Shown one piece after another: positions 50,857 through 60,706 of a DNA stretch of 64,000 nucleotides. Each line of letters opens with the position of its first letter. Positions within the stretch are counted from its first letter, which is position 1. The DNA comes from an uncultured Dehalococcoidia bacterium (lineage in GTDB: Bacteria > Chloroflexota > Dehalococcoidia > Lucifugimonadales > UBA3495). The notes below the pieces were generated by a model. That model saw only the letters and a program-made list of their open reading frames with translations, searched no databases and was not told where the DNA came from. The DNA lies in assembly GCA_951813535.1 (NCBI GenBank), contig OX638345.1, forward strand, positions 633,029 to 697,028. The letters are read 5' to 3'. The translations under genes were made by a program, and so were the position numbers.

Positions 50857-51288
50857 CTAACCCTCTATCGACACCAGCGTCAGGTCAAAGGTCAGGTCCT
50901 TGCCGGCCAGCGGGTGGTTGGCGTCGAGGGTGACCGCCTCGTCGCTGACTGCCATGATGGTGAAGTTCACCACTTGGCCGCTCTCCTGCTGGCCCTGCAC
51001 GCTGGTTCCCACTTCCAGCGGCATGTCGGGAGGAAACTCGCCGCGCGGCACCTGCATCACGCCATCGTCATGATGCTCTCCGTAGGCGTCCGCGCAAGGG
51101 ATCCGGACGGTCTTGGTGTCGCCGACTGCCATTCCGACGACGCCGTTCTCAAAACCCGGTATCACCTGGCCACCTCCGATGGTGAAGGCCATGGGTGTGC
51201 CGCCTGCCGATGAGTCGAATACTTCGCCATCGTCCAGGCGGCCCGTGTAGTGAACCCTGACTTTGTTCCCCTGTTGTGCTGTGGTCAA
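50857..51288 (-). CDS. FKBP-type peptidyl-prolyl isomerase, SlyD-like
   Basis: A 143-residue protein folding catalyst. The TTG at 51288 is the start because GGAGG lies 5 nt upstream. The FKBP parts VRVHYTGRLDDGEVFDSS and QVIPGFENGVVGMAVGD flank an insert-in-flap domain (VPRGEFPPDMPLEVGTSVQ), and the C-terminal LDANHPLAGKDLTFDLTLV is characteristic of SlyD-type enzymes. No His-rich metal tail is present. Confidence 0.92.
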   Translation of the reverse strand: MTTAQQGNKVRVHYTGRLDDGEVFDSSAGGTPMAFTIGGGQVIPGFENGVVGMAVGDTKTVRIPCADAYGEHHDDGVMQVPRGEFPPDMPLEVGTSVQGQQESGQVVNFTIMAVSDEAVTLDANHPLAGKDLTFDLTLVSIEG

Positions 51289-51414
51289 AATGGCCTCCAC
51301 GCCACGTCTGGATGCGCAACTATAGCACGGACGCCAATCCCGCCCGAATTGTGCTATGGTACGGCAATCACCAGAATCCAAGGCCGCCGGTGGCAGCCTA
51401 TTCAGGGAGGAACC

Positions 51415-52506
51415 ATGAAGTACGGACTGTTTATGATGCCGTCGCATCCGCCGGAACGGAACATATACGATGCTCACCAGTGGGACCTTGAATACCTGGC
51501 CCTGTGCGACGAGTTGGGCTTTGACGAAGCCTGGATCGGCGAACACTTCACCTCGCCCTGGGAGCCCATCCCCGCTCCGGATCTGCTGATCGCCCAGGCG
51601 CTCATGAAGACCAAGCGCATCAAGCTCGGCTCTGGCGCGCACCTGCTGCCCTTCCACCATCCGGCTGAGCTGGCCCACCGCGTGGCCTACCTCGATCACA
51701 TCTCCCAGGGCCGCTTCCTGTTCGGCGTTGGCGCCAGCGGCCTCCCCAGCGACTGGGCCCTGTTCGACGTCGACGGCAACAACGGGGAGCACCGGGACAT
51801 GACCCGGGAGTCGCTGGACATCATCCTGAAGATCTGGGAGAACGACGGGCCATTCGAGTACAAGGGCAAGTACTGGAACGTCAGCATCCCCGAGCCAATG
51901 TACGGCACCCTGGAGTTCTTCCTGCGCCCATACCAGCAACCCCATCCGCCCATCGGCGTGGCCTCGGTCAGCTACAAGTCGCCGACACTCATGATCGCCG
52001 GCGAACGTGGCTTCATTCCCATGAGCCTGGCCCTCAACGCCGACTATTGCCGCAGCCACTGGGAAGCCATCGAAGAGGGCGCCCAGCGCACCGGCCGCAC
52101 TCCCTCACGCGCCGACTGGCGCCTGGTGCGTGATGTCTACGTCGCCGACACCGATGAGGAAGCCCGCGACCTGGCCCTCAACGGCATGTTGGGCCGCGTC
52201 TGGCACGACTACCTGCTGCCGCTGTTCCGCGAGTTCGACCTGATGAAGGTCTTCAAGCACGACGATGAAGTGCCCGACGATGCGGTCAACATCGAGTACA
52301 TGGCCGAACACCTGTGGCTCATCGGCTCGCCGGACACGGTGGCCGAGAAGATCAACCGGCTGTACGGCGACGTGGGCGGGTTCGGCGGCCTCCTGATGCT
52401 GGTCTATGACCAGTCGGAGAACAACGCGGCATGGGAACACTCCACCCGCCTGCTGGCCAACAAGGTCATGCCCCAGGTGGCGCATCTCACGGGCGCGGCG
52501 GCATAA
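51415..52506 (+). CDS. LLM-class flavin-dependent oxidoreductase
   Basis: A 363-residue luciferase-like monooxygenase. Segments: CDELGFDEAWIGEHFTSPWEP near residues 31-51, the IKLGSGAHLLPFHHPAELAHRVAYLDHISQGRFLFGVGAS region near 68-107, and QQPHPPIGVASVS near 178. GGAGG precedes the ATG. It is the third LLM paralogue in the window and is transcribed divergently from the FKBP gene. Flavin-dependent oxidation of an unknown substrate is inferred. Confidence 0.92.
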   Translation: MKYGLFMMPSHPPERNIYDAHQWDLEYLALCDELGFDEAWIGEHFTSPWEPIPAPDLLIAQALMKTKRIKLGSGAHLLPFHHPAELAHRVAYLDHISQGRFLFGVGASGLPSDWALFDVDGNNGEHRDMTRESLDIILKIWENDGPFEYKGKYWNVSIPEPMYGTLEFFLRPYQQPHPPIGVASVSYKSPTLMIAGERGFIPMSLALNADYCRSHWEAIEEGAQRTGRTPSRADWRLVRDVYVADTDEEARDLALNGMLGRVWHDYLLPLFREFDLMKVFKHDDEVPDDAVNIEYMAEHLWLIGSPDTVAEKINRLYGDVGGFGGLLMLVYDQSENNAAWEHSTRLLANKVMPQVAHLTGAAA

Positions 52507-52660
52507 CCGCCTTCGGAAGCTACGCATCGTTGGTCGAGGCGTTGGAAGCTTCTGACCAGGAAAGCGCCAGGTTACGGCGTGCGTTCGCTCAATTGCCGAA
52601 AACACCTCGTCGTGGGAAACCTTCGCAGACCGGCACGGAGACGTACTTCGGGAATTGGTA

Positions 52661-52867
52661 ATGCGGATAATTGCCGATCCCTACGACCGGTATACTGAAA
52701 TAGGTGGCGGTCAGGAAATGACCATCCTGGTTGGACGCGTGCCTGCGTCCCGTCGATGGATCAAAGTGATATTCGTTGGCACACCGGAAATCGGTCAGTT
52801 TCACACTGCTTACCGAGACCGAAGATTGGACCGGCAGTACGGAGGGGGCCCATGGCTCGCAAAGTAA
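52661..52867 (+). CDS. Small hypothetical protein upstream of a DUF2283 gene
   Basis: A 68-residue protein (an in-frame TTG two codons earlier is possible). The pattern RWIKVIFVG...GQFHTAYRDR resembles the C-terminal half of small DUF4258-like toxin-type proteins, but that match is weak. It overlaps the DUF2283 gene by 16 nt, an arrangement seen in toxin-antitoxin-like pairs. Function unknown. Confidence 0.5.
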   Translation: MRIIADPYDRYTEIGGGQEMTILVGRVPASRRWIKVIFVGTPEIGQFHTAYRDRRLDRQYGGGPWLAK

Positions 52868-53139
52868 AGCGCTTCGAGCTGGAGGCTCTGCCACAGCCGA
52901 CGGTTGTTTACGTCGCCGAAACTGAAACGCTGTATATCGAAAACGGTCGGGTGCGAGAGGACGCTGAAGAGATGGCGGATGGGGTCCTGGTCTACTACGA
53001 CAAGGACGACGAGGCATCGGCGGTGGCGCTCAACATCGAACGGGCCGAGCAGGTACTCAAGCCCTTCGTCGATGCCATACTGGCCAAATACGGCGTGAAA
53101 CCTGATATCCCGACGGTGACTAACGAGACCGAAGACTGA
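52852..53139 (+). CDS. DUF2283-domain protein
   Basis: A 95-residue protein. ATG 52852 follows GGAGGGG. The YVAETETLYIENGR motif near residues 20-33 followed by GVLVYYDKDDEASAVALNIERAEQ is the DUF2283 pattern, a small family often found next to short toxin-like genes. It may be the antitoxin half of a pair with the overlapping upstream gene. Confidence 0.7.
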   Translation: MARKVKRFELEALPQPTVVYVAETETLYIENGRVREDAEEMADGVLVYYDKDDEASAVALNIERAEQVLKPFVDAILAKYGVKPDIPTVTNETED

Positions 53140-53192
53140 CGCCGGCGATAATCTGCCCCAAGGCCTGATCTTCTCCGAGGAGCATCCCCAAA

Positions 53193-53978
53193 ATGCAGGA
53201 AAACCGAGTACGACGCGCGCTGCGGGACAACCGCATTGCCCTGGGAACCTATGTGACCTTCGCCGACCCGCAGGTCATCGAAATCATCGGCCTGGCCGGA
53301 TTCGACGCGGCATTCATCGACATGGAACACACCACTTTTGATCTGGGCCTGGTCAGCCAGATGATCATGGCGGCGGACCTGGTCGGCGTGACCTCCATGA
53401 TCCGTATCCCCGGCAACGATGAGAACCTCATCCTGCGGCTGTTGGATGCCGGCGCTCAGGGCATCATCATTCCCCACATCGATGGCCTTGAGGGAGCCAA
53501 GCACGCCGTGGATGCCGTGCGATATGCCCCCCTGGGACACCGGGGCGGAGCCGGCGGCACCCGGGCTGCCCGCTTCGGCACCGTCAGTTGGGACGAGCAT
53601 ACCCGCACGTCCAACGAGAACATCGTCCTGTCCGTCATGACCGAGGACGAGCGCGGCATCAGCGAGATTGGCCAGATCGCCGCGCTTCCCGGCATCGACC
53701 TCGTGTCCATCGGTCCCACCGACTTCTCCGAGTACATGGGCATTCGCGACCCACAGAGCCCGGTCATCCGCGCCCGCCTGGAGGAACTGGCGGCTGAGGT
53801 CAAGGCGGCCGGCGGGGCCAAGCTGTCCATGCCGATGAACCACCCCGCATTCCCACTGTCGGCATCCGAGTTACAGGCCATGGGCGTGGGCTATACCCAC
53901 GTCGCGCCCCCGCCCACGGCGGTGCTACTCCAGTCGCTGCGGCAGCGGATCACCGACATCCGCACTGAGTTGGGTTAG
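53193..53978 (+). CDS. HpcH/HpaI-family class II aldolase
   Basis: A 261-residue TIM-barrel aldolase that splits 2-keto-3-deoxy acids into pyruvate and an aldehyde in related enzymes. Segments: LGTYVTFADPQVIEIIGLAGFDAAFIDMEHTTF near residues 17-49, MIRIPGNDENLILRLLDAGAQGIIIPHID near 69-97, HRGGAGGTRAARFG near 113, MTEDERGI near 149 (metal Glu region) and IDLVSIGPTDFSEYMG near 169. Substrate specificity is uncertain. Confidence 0.92.
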   Translation: MQENRVRRALRDNRIALGTYVTFADPQVIEIIGLAGFDAAFIDMEHTTFDLGLVSQMIMAADLVGVTSMIRIPGNDENLILRLLDAGAQGIIIPHIDGLEGAKHAVDAVRYAPLGHRGGAGGTRAARFGTVSWDEHTRTSNENIVLSVMTEDERGISEIGQIAALPGIDLVSIGPTDFSEYMGIRDPQSPVIRARLEELAAEVKAAGGAKLSMPMNHPAFPLSASELQAMGVGYTHVAPPPTAVLLQSLRQRITDIRTELG

Positions 53979-53989
53979 ACCAATCGTAC

Positions 53990-54649
53990 GTGTGGTGCCA
54001 CTTCGGGAACCGGGCCCGGTGGGTTTTAGCTCGAGGGATGGCGGTTTTGGCTCTGGCCTTCGTTGCGTTGGGCTGCGCGGCAGATCCAGCGCCCACCGCA
54101 ACCCCTGCCACTCTCAGCGTCCCGGCATCTCCCACCGCAACGGCTACGGCGGGGCCAACACCGACGCCGTTCCCGACACCCACGCCGGCGCCGACGTCCA
54201 CTATCGTTCCCACCGACACTCCGGTACCCACGGCGACGCCGTTCCCCGACGCGCCGCTGGTATTCATCGGGGACAGGATTTACGCGGTGGACCTGGCGGT
54301 AACCGGCGAGGAACTGACGCTGGGACTGTCCGGCCGGCCGTCGATGGCTATCGACCGCGCCATGCTGTTCGTCTACGAAGAGGACAATCCGCGCACCTTC
54401 TGGATGCCTGATATGCACTTCCCGCTGGACATGGTTTGGATCCGGTCCGACTGCACGGTGGACGGCGTGACCTCCGACGTGCCGAATCCGCCCCTGGACA
54501 CACCGCGGGACCAGTTGCCGCGCTACCCGTCCACCGGCCCCGTGCGCTTCATCCTGGAGATCAACGCCGGTCAGGCTGAGGAACATGGAATCGGCCCGGG
54601 CTCACGGGTGCGGTTCGCCGGCCAAATCGAAGGCCGCTGGGGCTGCTGA
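53990..54649 (+). CDS. DUF192-domain lipoprotein
   Basis: A 219-residue exported lipoprotein. The signal segment (VLARGMAVLALAFVALGC) ends in a lipobox Cys near residue 29. A Thr/Pro-rich linker of about 60 residues follows (TPTPFPTPTPAPTSTI). The C-terminal 125 residues are DUF192: ELTLGLSGRPSM, AMLFVYEEDNPRTFWMPDMHFPLDMVWI and VRFILEINAGQAEEHGIGPG. The biochemical role of DUF192 is not known. GTG at 53990 gives a positively charged signal start; ATG 54038 would truncate it. Confidence 0.87.
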   Translation: MWCHFGNRARWVLARGMAVLALAFVALGCAADPAPTATPATLSVPASPTATATAGPTPTPFPTPTPAPTSTIVPTDTPVPTATPFPDAPLVFIGDRIYAVDLAVTGEELTLGLSGRPSMAIDRAMLFVYEEDNPRTFWMPDMHFPLDMVWIRSDCTVDGVTSDVPNPPLDTPRDQLPRYPSTGPVRFILEINAGQAEEHGIGPGSRVRFAGQIEGRWGC

Positions 54650-54687
54650 CCACTCGCTCTAAATCTGGATCAAAGGAACTCGACACA

Positions 54688-55668
54688 ATGCAGATACTCG
54701 TCTCCGGCTCTCTCGCCATAGACCGCATTATGACCTTCAACGGCCGCTTCGGCGACCACATCGTCCCCGAGCGCATCCACCAGATCAACCTCAGTTTCAC
54801 GGTGGACGGCTTCAACGCCTACTTCGGCGGCACCGCCGGCAATATTGCCTACTCCTTGGCCATGCTTGGCCAGGAACCCCGCATCGTGGCCGCCATCGGC
54901 TCCGACTACCGCGACTATTTCACCTGGATGGCCGACAACGGCATACCAACGGATGATATCCGCATCGTGAACGAGGAGGCCACTGCGTCGGCCTTCATCG
55001 TCACCGACCTTGCGGATAACCAGATCACCGGGTTTAATCCCGGCGCCATGAAACACGCTACCGGCTTTGACTTCGGCAAAGTGGACGCCACCGGGGTTAT
55101 CAACATAGTCGGCCCGGGCAACCTTACCGATATGACCGATTTTACCGCCGATGCTTACCGCGCCGGCATCTACACCATATTCGATCCTGGTCAATCCCTT
55201 CCAGCGTGGGATGCCGACGGGCTGACCGCCGGCATCGACAACTCGCATATGCTGATCGCCAACGACTACGAAATGGCCCTCATTTCGGAGAAAACCGGTA
55301 GGGATGACGCCGGGTTGATGGAACTGACCGGTGTCCTCGTCACCACGTTGGGCGAGCAGGGAGTTCGCGTCACCATCCCGGAGGGGCAGGTGATCGTACC
55401 GCCAGTGCCCACCGACAACGTGGTTGACCCCACCGGCGCCGGCGACGCCTTCCGCGGGGGGTTGATCCTGGGCTTGGTTCACCCGGTGACGGCCGCTCAC
55501 GCCAACGAAGGCGGGTCCTTCGGCTCCATCACGCTTCGCCAGTTGGAACGCGCCGCCCAAATCGGCTCCGCCTGCGCCCATTTTGCCATCCAGCGGCCCG
55601 GTACGCAGGAATACCGCTACACCCGCGAAGAACTGGATGCTGTATTGGAGCGTGCCTACGGGAACTAG
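54688..55668 (+). CDS. PfkB-family carbohydrate/nucleoside kinase
   Basis: A 326-residue ribokinase-fold kinase. The N-terminal YFGGTAGNIAYSLAMLG motif near residues 47-63 and the C-terminal VVDPTGAGDAFRGGLILGL motif near 246-264, with the catalytic Asp in GAGDAF, are diagnostic. AAAGGA precedes the ATG. Adenosine, ribose or another sugar could be the substrate. Neighbouring genes do not settle the choice. Confidence 0.92.
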   Translation: MQILVSGSLAIDRIMTFNGRFGDHIVPERIHQINLSFTVDGFNAYFGGTAGNIAYSLAMLGQEPRIVAAIGSDYRDYFTWMADNGIPTDDIRIVNEEATASAFIVTDLADNQITGFNPGAMKHATGFDFGKVDATGVINIVGPGNLTDMTDFTADAYRAGIYTIFDPGQSLPAWDADGLTAGIDNSHMLIANDYEMALISEKTGRDDAGLMELTGVLVTTLGEQGVRVTIPEGQVIVPPVPTDNVVDPTGAGDAFRGGLILGLVHPVTAAHANEGGSFGSITLRQLERAAQIGSACAHFAIQRPGTQEYRYTREELDAVLERAYGN

Positions 55669-55710
55669 GCGGGTACGCCGTATCGCGCTTCGTAAGACGC
55701 GGGCGTCACG

Positions 55711-56478
55711 CTAGACGATGTAACGCCCGCCCACCACGTTCATCCGGTCGCCGGTGATGTAGGACGACTCGTCGCTGGCGTAGAACAGGCAGGCGTTGGC
55801 GATGTCCCGCACCGTGCCCTGGCGACCCAGCGGTATCTCCTTCAGGTGTTCGTTCGAGCCGCGGGCCACGTCCTGGAACTCCGGATACCACTCCGGGTGG
55901 GCTCGCGCGGTGTCGGTGGAACCCGGGTTCACGAGGTTGGCGCGCACGCCGTACTGGGCGCACTCCGCGGCAACCGCGCGGATCAACCCCAGCAGTCCGG
56001 TCTTCGCCGTGGTCACGATCGCGGTGTCGGGGCGGCCGGTGATGGCCGACTGTCCACCCAGCCCGATGATGCTCCCGGATCGCTGCTCAATCATTCCCGG
56101 CAGGACGGCGTGCATCAAGTAGAACGCGGAGTGGAGGTTGGTCGCCATTACGCTCTGCCACTCCTCCACCGTTACCTCCAGGATCGGTTTGTGCGGACGC
56201 ACCGCCACGTTGCTCACCAGCACGTCCACCGTCCCCAGGGCATCGATCCCTTCGGCGACCATATCGGCAACCCGGTCGGGGTCAGCGACGTCGCCGATCA
56301 CCGTGTGAGTCTGGGCGCCCAGCTCGCGGCATTCGGCTGCCACACTCTCCAGCTCCTCGGCTGATTGCCGCGTGTTCAGGATCAGGTTGGCGCCTTCGCG
56401 GGCAAAGGTGCGCGCGATTTCGGCGCCAATGTTTCGGCTCGCGCCGGTGATCAGAGCGGTTTTGTTTTCCAAACGCAT
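55711..56478 (-). CDS. SDR-family protein with Val in place of the catalytic Tyr
   Basis: A 255-residue SDR. TGASRNIG near residue 12 and the SNVA segment near 85 fit the fold. The catalytic region reads VTTAK where YxxxK is expected, so Lys is kept but Tyr is replaced by Val, and the preceding serine strand is IIGLGGQS. The enzyme may use another acid/base or be inactive. ATG 56478 is chosen because AAAGG lies upstream. Two small membrane protein genes lie just upstream on the same strand. Confidence 0.87.
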   Translation of the reverse strand: MRLENKTALITGASRNIGAEIARTFAREGANLILNTRQSAEELESVAAECRELGAQTHTVIGDVADPDRVADMVAEGIDALGTVDVLVSNVAVRPHKPILEVTVEEWQSVMATNLHSAFYLMHAVLPGMIEQRSGSIIGLGGQSAITGRPDTAIVTTAKTGLLGLIRAVAAECAQYGVRANLVNPGSTDTARAHPEWYPEFQDVARGSNEHLKEIPLGRQGTVRDIANACLFYASDESSYITGDRMNVVGGRYIV

Positions 56479-56500
56479 ATTTGTTGCCTTTCCAGTTCGA

Positions 56501-56728
56501 TCACTCGTCTCGACCATCTGTATCTAGCCACTTTCCAATCCGTCTAACCACCAGGCGCAGCAGGGATGCCAGAACCCCGGTAGCACCTACTATTCCCAGC
56601 ATTCGGTCTATATCAAAATCCCTGCCCTGACCAATAACCAGCATTACAATCGCAGCGACAACCAAGACGGCTACAACGATGGCAAGAGTGGCGGCGACTG
56701 CAATTGCGATATTTCTCCAAAGGACCAC
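56501..56728 (-). CDS. Small membrane protein (hypothetical)
   Basis: A 75-residue protein with a long N-terminal hydrophobic helix (about 6-33), a shorter second hydrophobic stretch (about 43-60), and a basic-to-acidic C-terminus (RRIGKWLDTDGRDE). The GTG start lies 3 nt after the stop of the preceding small membrane gene, so they form a pair. No family recognised. Confidence 0.55.
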   Translation of the reverse strand: MVLWRNIAIAVAATLAIVVAVLVVAAIVMLVIGQGRDFDIDRMLGIVGATGVLASLLRLVVRRIGKWLDTDGRDE

Positions 56729-56731
56729 GAG

Positions 56732-56935
56732 CTATCTTTGCAATCTGGCCTTCAACAGTAGTGTGAGAACCGTCCCAATTCCTGATACGCCCATGAGCAA
56801 TCCCGTTACGCCTAGTAGGGCCGCCCCCGCGTAAGTAACCAGAGAACCCTCCGGTAAAAAGTAGTGGCCCAAAACGAACAGTCCGCTACTGGTAGCGTAA
56901 GCCACCAGTGATGCGGTGAAAACTTTGTCCCACAT
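56732..56935 (-). CDS. Small membrane protein (hypothetical)
   Basis: A 67-residue protein with two hydrophobic helices (about residues 7-24 and 34-60) and a short basic tail. GGAGG lies 7 nt before the ATG at 56935, which is therefore preferred to the ATG two codons upstream. First gene of a two-gene set with the one at 56501. Function unknown. Confidence 0.6.
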   Translation of the reverse strand: MWDKVFTASLVAYATSSGLFVLGHYFLPEGSLVTYAGAALLGVTGLLMGVSGIGTVLTLLLKARLQR

Positions 56936-57000
56936 AGCCATGCCTCCAACACTTCTACCATGTCAGCATAAAGACGCAGGAAACACTTGTCAAAACAAGA

Positions 57001-57026
57001 CGGGGGCGACCGTCACGTCGCCCCCG
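57001..57026 (-). terminator. Intrinsic terminator of the opp operon
   Basis: A perfect 10-bp stem (CGGGGGCGAC / GTCGCCCCCG) with a 6-nt loop lies 27 nt past the oppF stop. On the minus strand it is followed by GTCTTGTTTTG, a T-rich stretch. Confidence 0.75.
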
Positions 57027-57052
57027 GCATAGTGGTGGCGGTTGGCACTGGG

Positions 57053-58093
57053 TCAGTAAGGCCCGTAACCCGGCACGTTGATGCAGGCGGCAATGTGGTC
57101 CGGCAGAACGTTCCGGGCCTCCGGCTCCACCCGGCTGCAGTCTTCCGTCGATATGGGACAGCGCGGATGGAACACGCAACCGCTGGGGGGGTTCAAAGGA
57201 CTGGGAACCTCGCCCGTGAGGATGATGCGTTCCCGTTGCGCGTCCAGCACCGGGTCAGGAATGGGCACCGCCGACAGCAGGGCGCGGGTGTAGGGATGCT
57301 GCGGGTTTTCATAGATCGCGTTGCGGTCGGCGACCTCGACGATCTTGCCCAGGTACATCACCGCCACGCGGTCGCTGATGTGGCGTACCACCGAGAGGTC
57401 GTGGGCGATGAACAGGTAGGTCAGGTTGTACCGCTCCTGGAGATCCTCCAGCAGGTTAATGATCTGCGCCTGGATGGACACGTCCAACGCCGAAACCGGC
57501 TCGTCGCAGACGATGAAGTCCGGGTCCACGGAGAGCGCTCGGGCCACCCCGATGCGCTGCCGCTGTCCGCCGCTGAACTCGTGCGGGAAGCGGTCGGCCA
57601 TGTACGGATTCAGGCCGACGTTGTTGAGGAGTTCGGCCACCCGCTCGCGGTACTCCCGCTTGTTGTTGACCAGCCCGTGCACGGCCAGGGGTTCGCCAAT
57701 AATGTTGCCGGCGGTCATTCTGGGGTTCAACGAGCTGTATGGGTCCTGGAAGATGATCTGCATCTGGCGGCGCATGGCACGCATCTGGCCGGTCTTAGCC
57801 TCGGCGATTTCCACGCCGTTGAACCAGATCTGGCCGTCGGTGGGCCGGTACAGACGCAGGATGCAGCGGCCGGTGGTGGTCTTGCCGCAGCCCGATTCGC
57901 CAACCAGCCCCAGGGTCTCGCCGCGACGCACGGTGAAATCCACGCCGTCGATGGCTTTGATGTAGGCAACCGCCCGTTGGAACAGGATGCCCGAGGTCAC
58001 CGGAAAATGCATCTTCAGGCCGCGAACGTCCAGCAGGACGTCGTGCTCCGCCGGTGTCGTAGCGGCAGTTTGGGGCATCTCAGCAGTGGTCAT
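57053..58093 (-). CDS. oppF: Oligopeptide ABC transporter ATP-binding protein OppF
   Basis: A 346-residue ABC ATPase of the peptide/nickel/opine importer family. Walker [10 protein letters not shown] near residue 66, signature [15 protein letters not shown] near 168, Walker [13 protein letters not shown] near 188 and the His switch near 222. The C-terminal extension with [13 protein letters not shown] is the cysteine-rich region typical of OppD/OppF/DppD. It lies 67 nt after oppD on the same strand and is followed by a terminator. Confidence 0.93.
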   Translation of the reverse strand: MTTAEMPQTAATTPAEHDVLLDVRGLKMHFPVTSGILFQRAVAYIKAIDGVDFTVRRGETLGLVGESGCGKTTTGRCILRLYRPTDGQIWFNGVEIAEAKTGQMRAMRRQMQIIFQDPYSSLNPRMTAGNIIGEPLAVHGLVNNKREYRERVAELLNNVGLNPYMADRFPHEFSGGQRQRIGVARALSVDPDFIVCDEPVSALDVSIQAQIINLLEDLQERYNLTYLFIAHDLSVVRHISDRVAVMYLGKIVEVADRNAIYENPQHPYTRALLSAVPIPDPVLDAQRERIILTGEVPSPLNPPSGCVFHPRCPISTEDCSRVEPEARNVLPDHIAACINVPGYGPY

Positions 58094-58160
58094 CGTGAAA
58101 CTCCCTTTTCAAACCATTCATCTCGGTTCAATAGGAAATGAGGAACGGTTTCGTGACGGG

Positions 58161-59204
<1,044 letters not shown>

Positions 59205-59425
59205 TACAGCGCTCCTTATCCGGTGGTAACTGGCTCCCTGGCCAATCTCGCGAATGTCTGGATACGGGCTCCGACTATCTTTGTGTGTCTTGATCCAGCC
59301 TATTGTCTCATGATTTTCAGTCCAGCCAAATTACCATAGGCTGCATACTGCTGCAAGCAGAACGCGCGGCGGCGCCTCCCCGCGCCGACCGTATTCGTCC
59401 CCCGTTACCGCCCCGAATGGCCGCG

Positions 59426-60706
59426 TCAGTACACGACCTGCTCCGCGACCAGCGCGCTGACTCGCGTTTCGTCCATTCCCAACAATTCCCGCAGCACGTA
59501 ATCGTTGTGCTGGCCCAGCAAAGGAGCCGGTGCGGCCACCGAGCCGGGGGTGTTGCTGAACCGCCAGGGTACCCCGTAGACCATTTCGGCGCCGGCGTGC
59601 GGATGGTCGATCTCCACGTAGGTCTCCCTGGCGTTCAGGTGCGGGTCGGCGAACTGATCGGCGATGTTCATCACCGGCATGGCGGCAACCCCCGCGGCCT
59701 GCAACCTTGCGGTGACTTCCTGCGGGCTGAGCCCGCGGGTCCACCCTGCGATCAATGCGTCCAGTTCTCGCCGGTTGGTCCACCGGGATGATTTGTCGAC
59801 GAACCTGGCGTCCGTGGCGAGGCTGAGGTCGACCGAGCCATCGCCGCCCATGACGCCGACCAGTGCCTTCCATTCCTCCTCGGTGTGTACGGCAATGGCA
59901 ACCCAGGAGTCCTCGCCGGCGCAGGGATAATTGTTGTGGGGTGCGAAGTCGGGGTCGTCGTTGCCGGGCGGGACCGGGATCGCGCCGGTCATCTGGTACT
60001 CCAGCATGGGCACTCCCAGCAGTGCGGCCGTGCCCTCGAGGTGGGCGGCTTCCACATACTGCCCCTGGCCGGTGCGGTTGCGATGCCGCAGGGCCGCGAC
60101 CACGCCCAGCGCGGCGCACAGCGCCGCCACCGTGTCGCTCCACGCCGCTTGCAGTTCGCCCACCAGCGGTTCGCCTTGGTCCGGGGCATAACCAACCAGG
60201 CTCATCATGCCCGACATCGCCTGAATGATGGGCGCGTATGCCACCATGTCCCGCAGCGGGCCCGTATCCCCGAACGCTGGCATGGATGCCACGATGATGT
60301 CCGGCTTGACGGTCCGCAGGCTGGCGCCGTCCATGCCGAGCCGTTCCAAAACGCCGGGCGAGAAGTTCGCCAGCACCACGTCACTTACTGAAGCCAGCCG
60401 TTGTAGGATTTTGCGGCCGGCTTCGGTGCGCAGGTTCAGCGTCACGCTCAGCTTGTTCCGGTTGAGCCCGTGAAACACCGGCTGTAGCTCGGGCCACAGG
60501 CCGCGATCGCCTCCGGCCAGATCTTCTCCGACCATGGGACGGCCCAGGCGCATGCCGTCCATGCGGGCCCGGCTCTCCACCTTGATGACCTCCGCGCCCA
60601 TGTCGGCCAGCAGGTGACCCGCCATCGGCCCGGCCCAGGCGGAGCCCAGGTCCACGACGCGCACGTTATGCAGCGGAGGGCGGGGCATCGAACGTTCGGG
60701 CGCCAT
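59426..60706 (-). CDS. CaiB/BaiF family III CoA-transferase
   Basis: A 426-residue CoA-transferase. Segments: VRVVDLGSAWAGPMAGHLLADMGAEVIKVES near residues 16-46, LNLRTEAGRKILQRL near 90, VVLANFSPGVLERLGMDG near 110 and PDIIVASMPAFGDTGP near 133. It ends with the usual LGQHNDYVLRELLGMD. The ATG overlaps the upstream CoA-transferase stop (TGATG), so the two are co-translated and may form a heteromer or act on sequential substrates. Confidence 0.92.
   Translation of the reverse strand: MAPERSMPRPPLHNVRVVDLGSAWAGPMAGHLLADMGAEVIKVESRARMDGMRLGRPMVGEDLAGGDRGLWPELQPVFHGLNRNKLSVTLNLRTEAGRKILQRLASVSDVVLANFSPGVLERLGMDGASLRTVKPDIIVASMPAFGDTGPLRDMVAYAPIIQAMSGMMSLVGYAPDQGEPLVGELQAAWSDTVAALCAALGVVAALRHRNRTGQGQYVEAAHLEGTAALLGVPMLEYQMTGAIPVPPGNDDPDFAPHNNYPCAGEDSWVAIAVHTEEEWKALVGVMGGDGSVDLSLATDARFVDKSSRWTNRRELDALIAGWTRGLSPQEVTARLQAAGVAAMPVMNIADQFADPHLNARETYVEIDHPHAGAEMVYGVPWRFSNTPGSVAAPAPLLGQHNDYVLRELLGMDETRVSALVAEQVVY

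Noticed and set aside
52507..52660. A gene fragment between the LLM gene and the small DUF2283-associated gene.
   Set aside because: The frame ending at 52661 (LVEALEASDQ...) shares no recognisable family and lacks a clear start, so it is left as non-coding.
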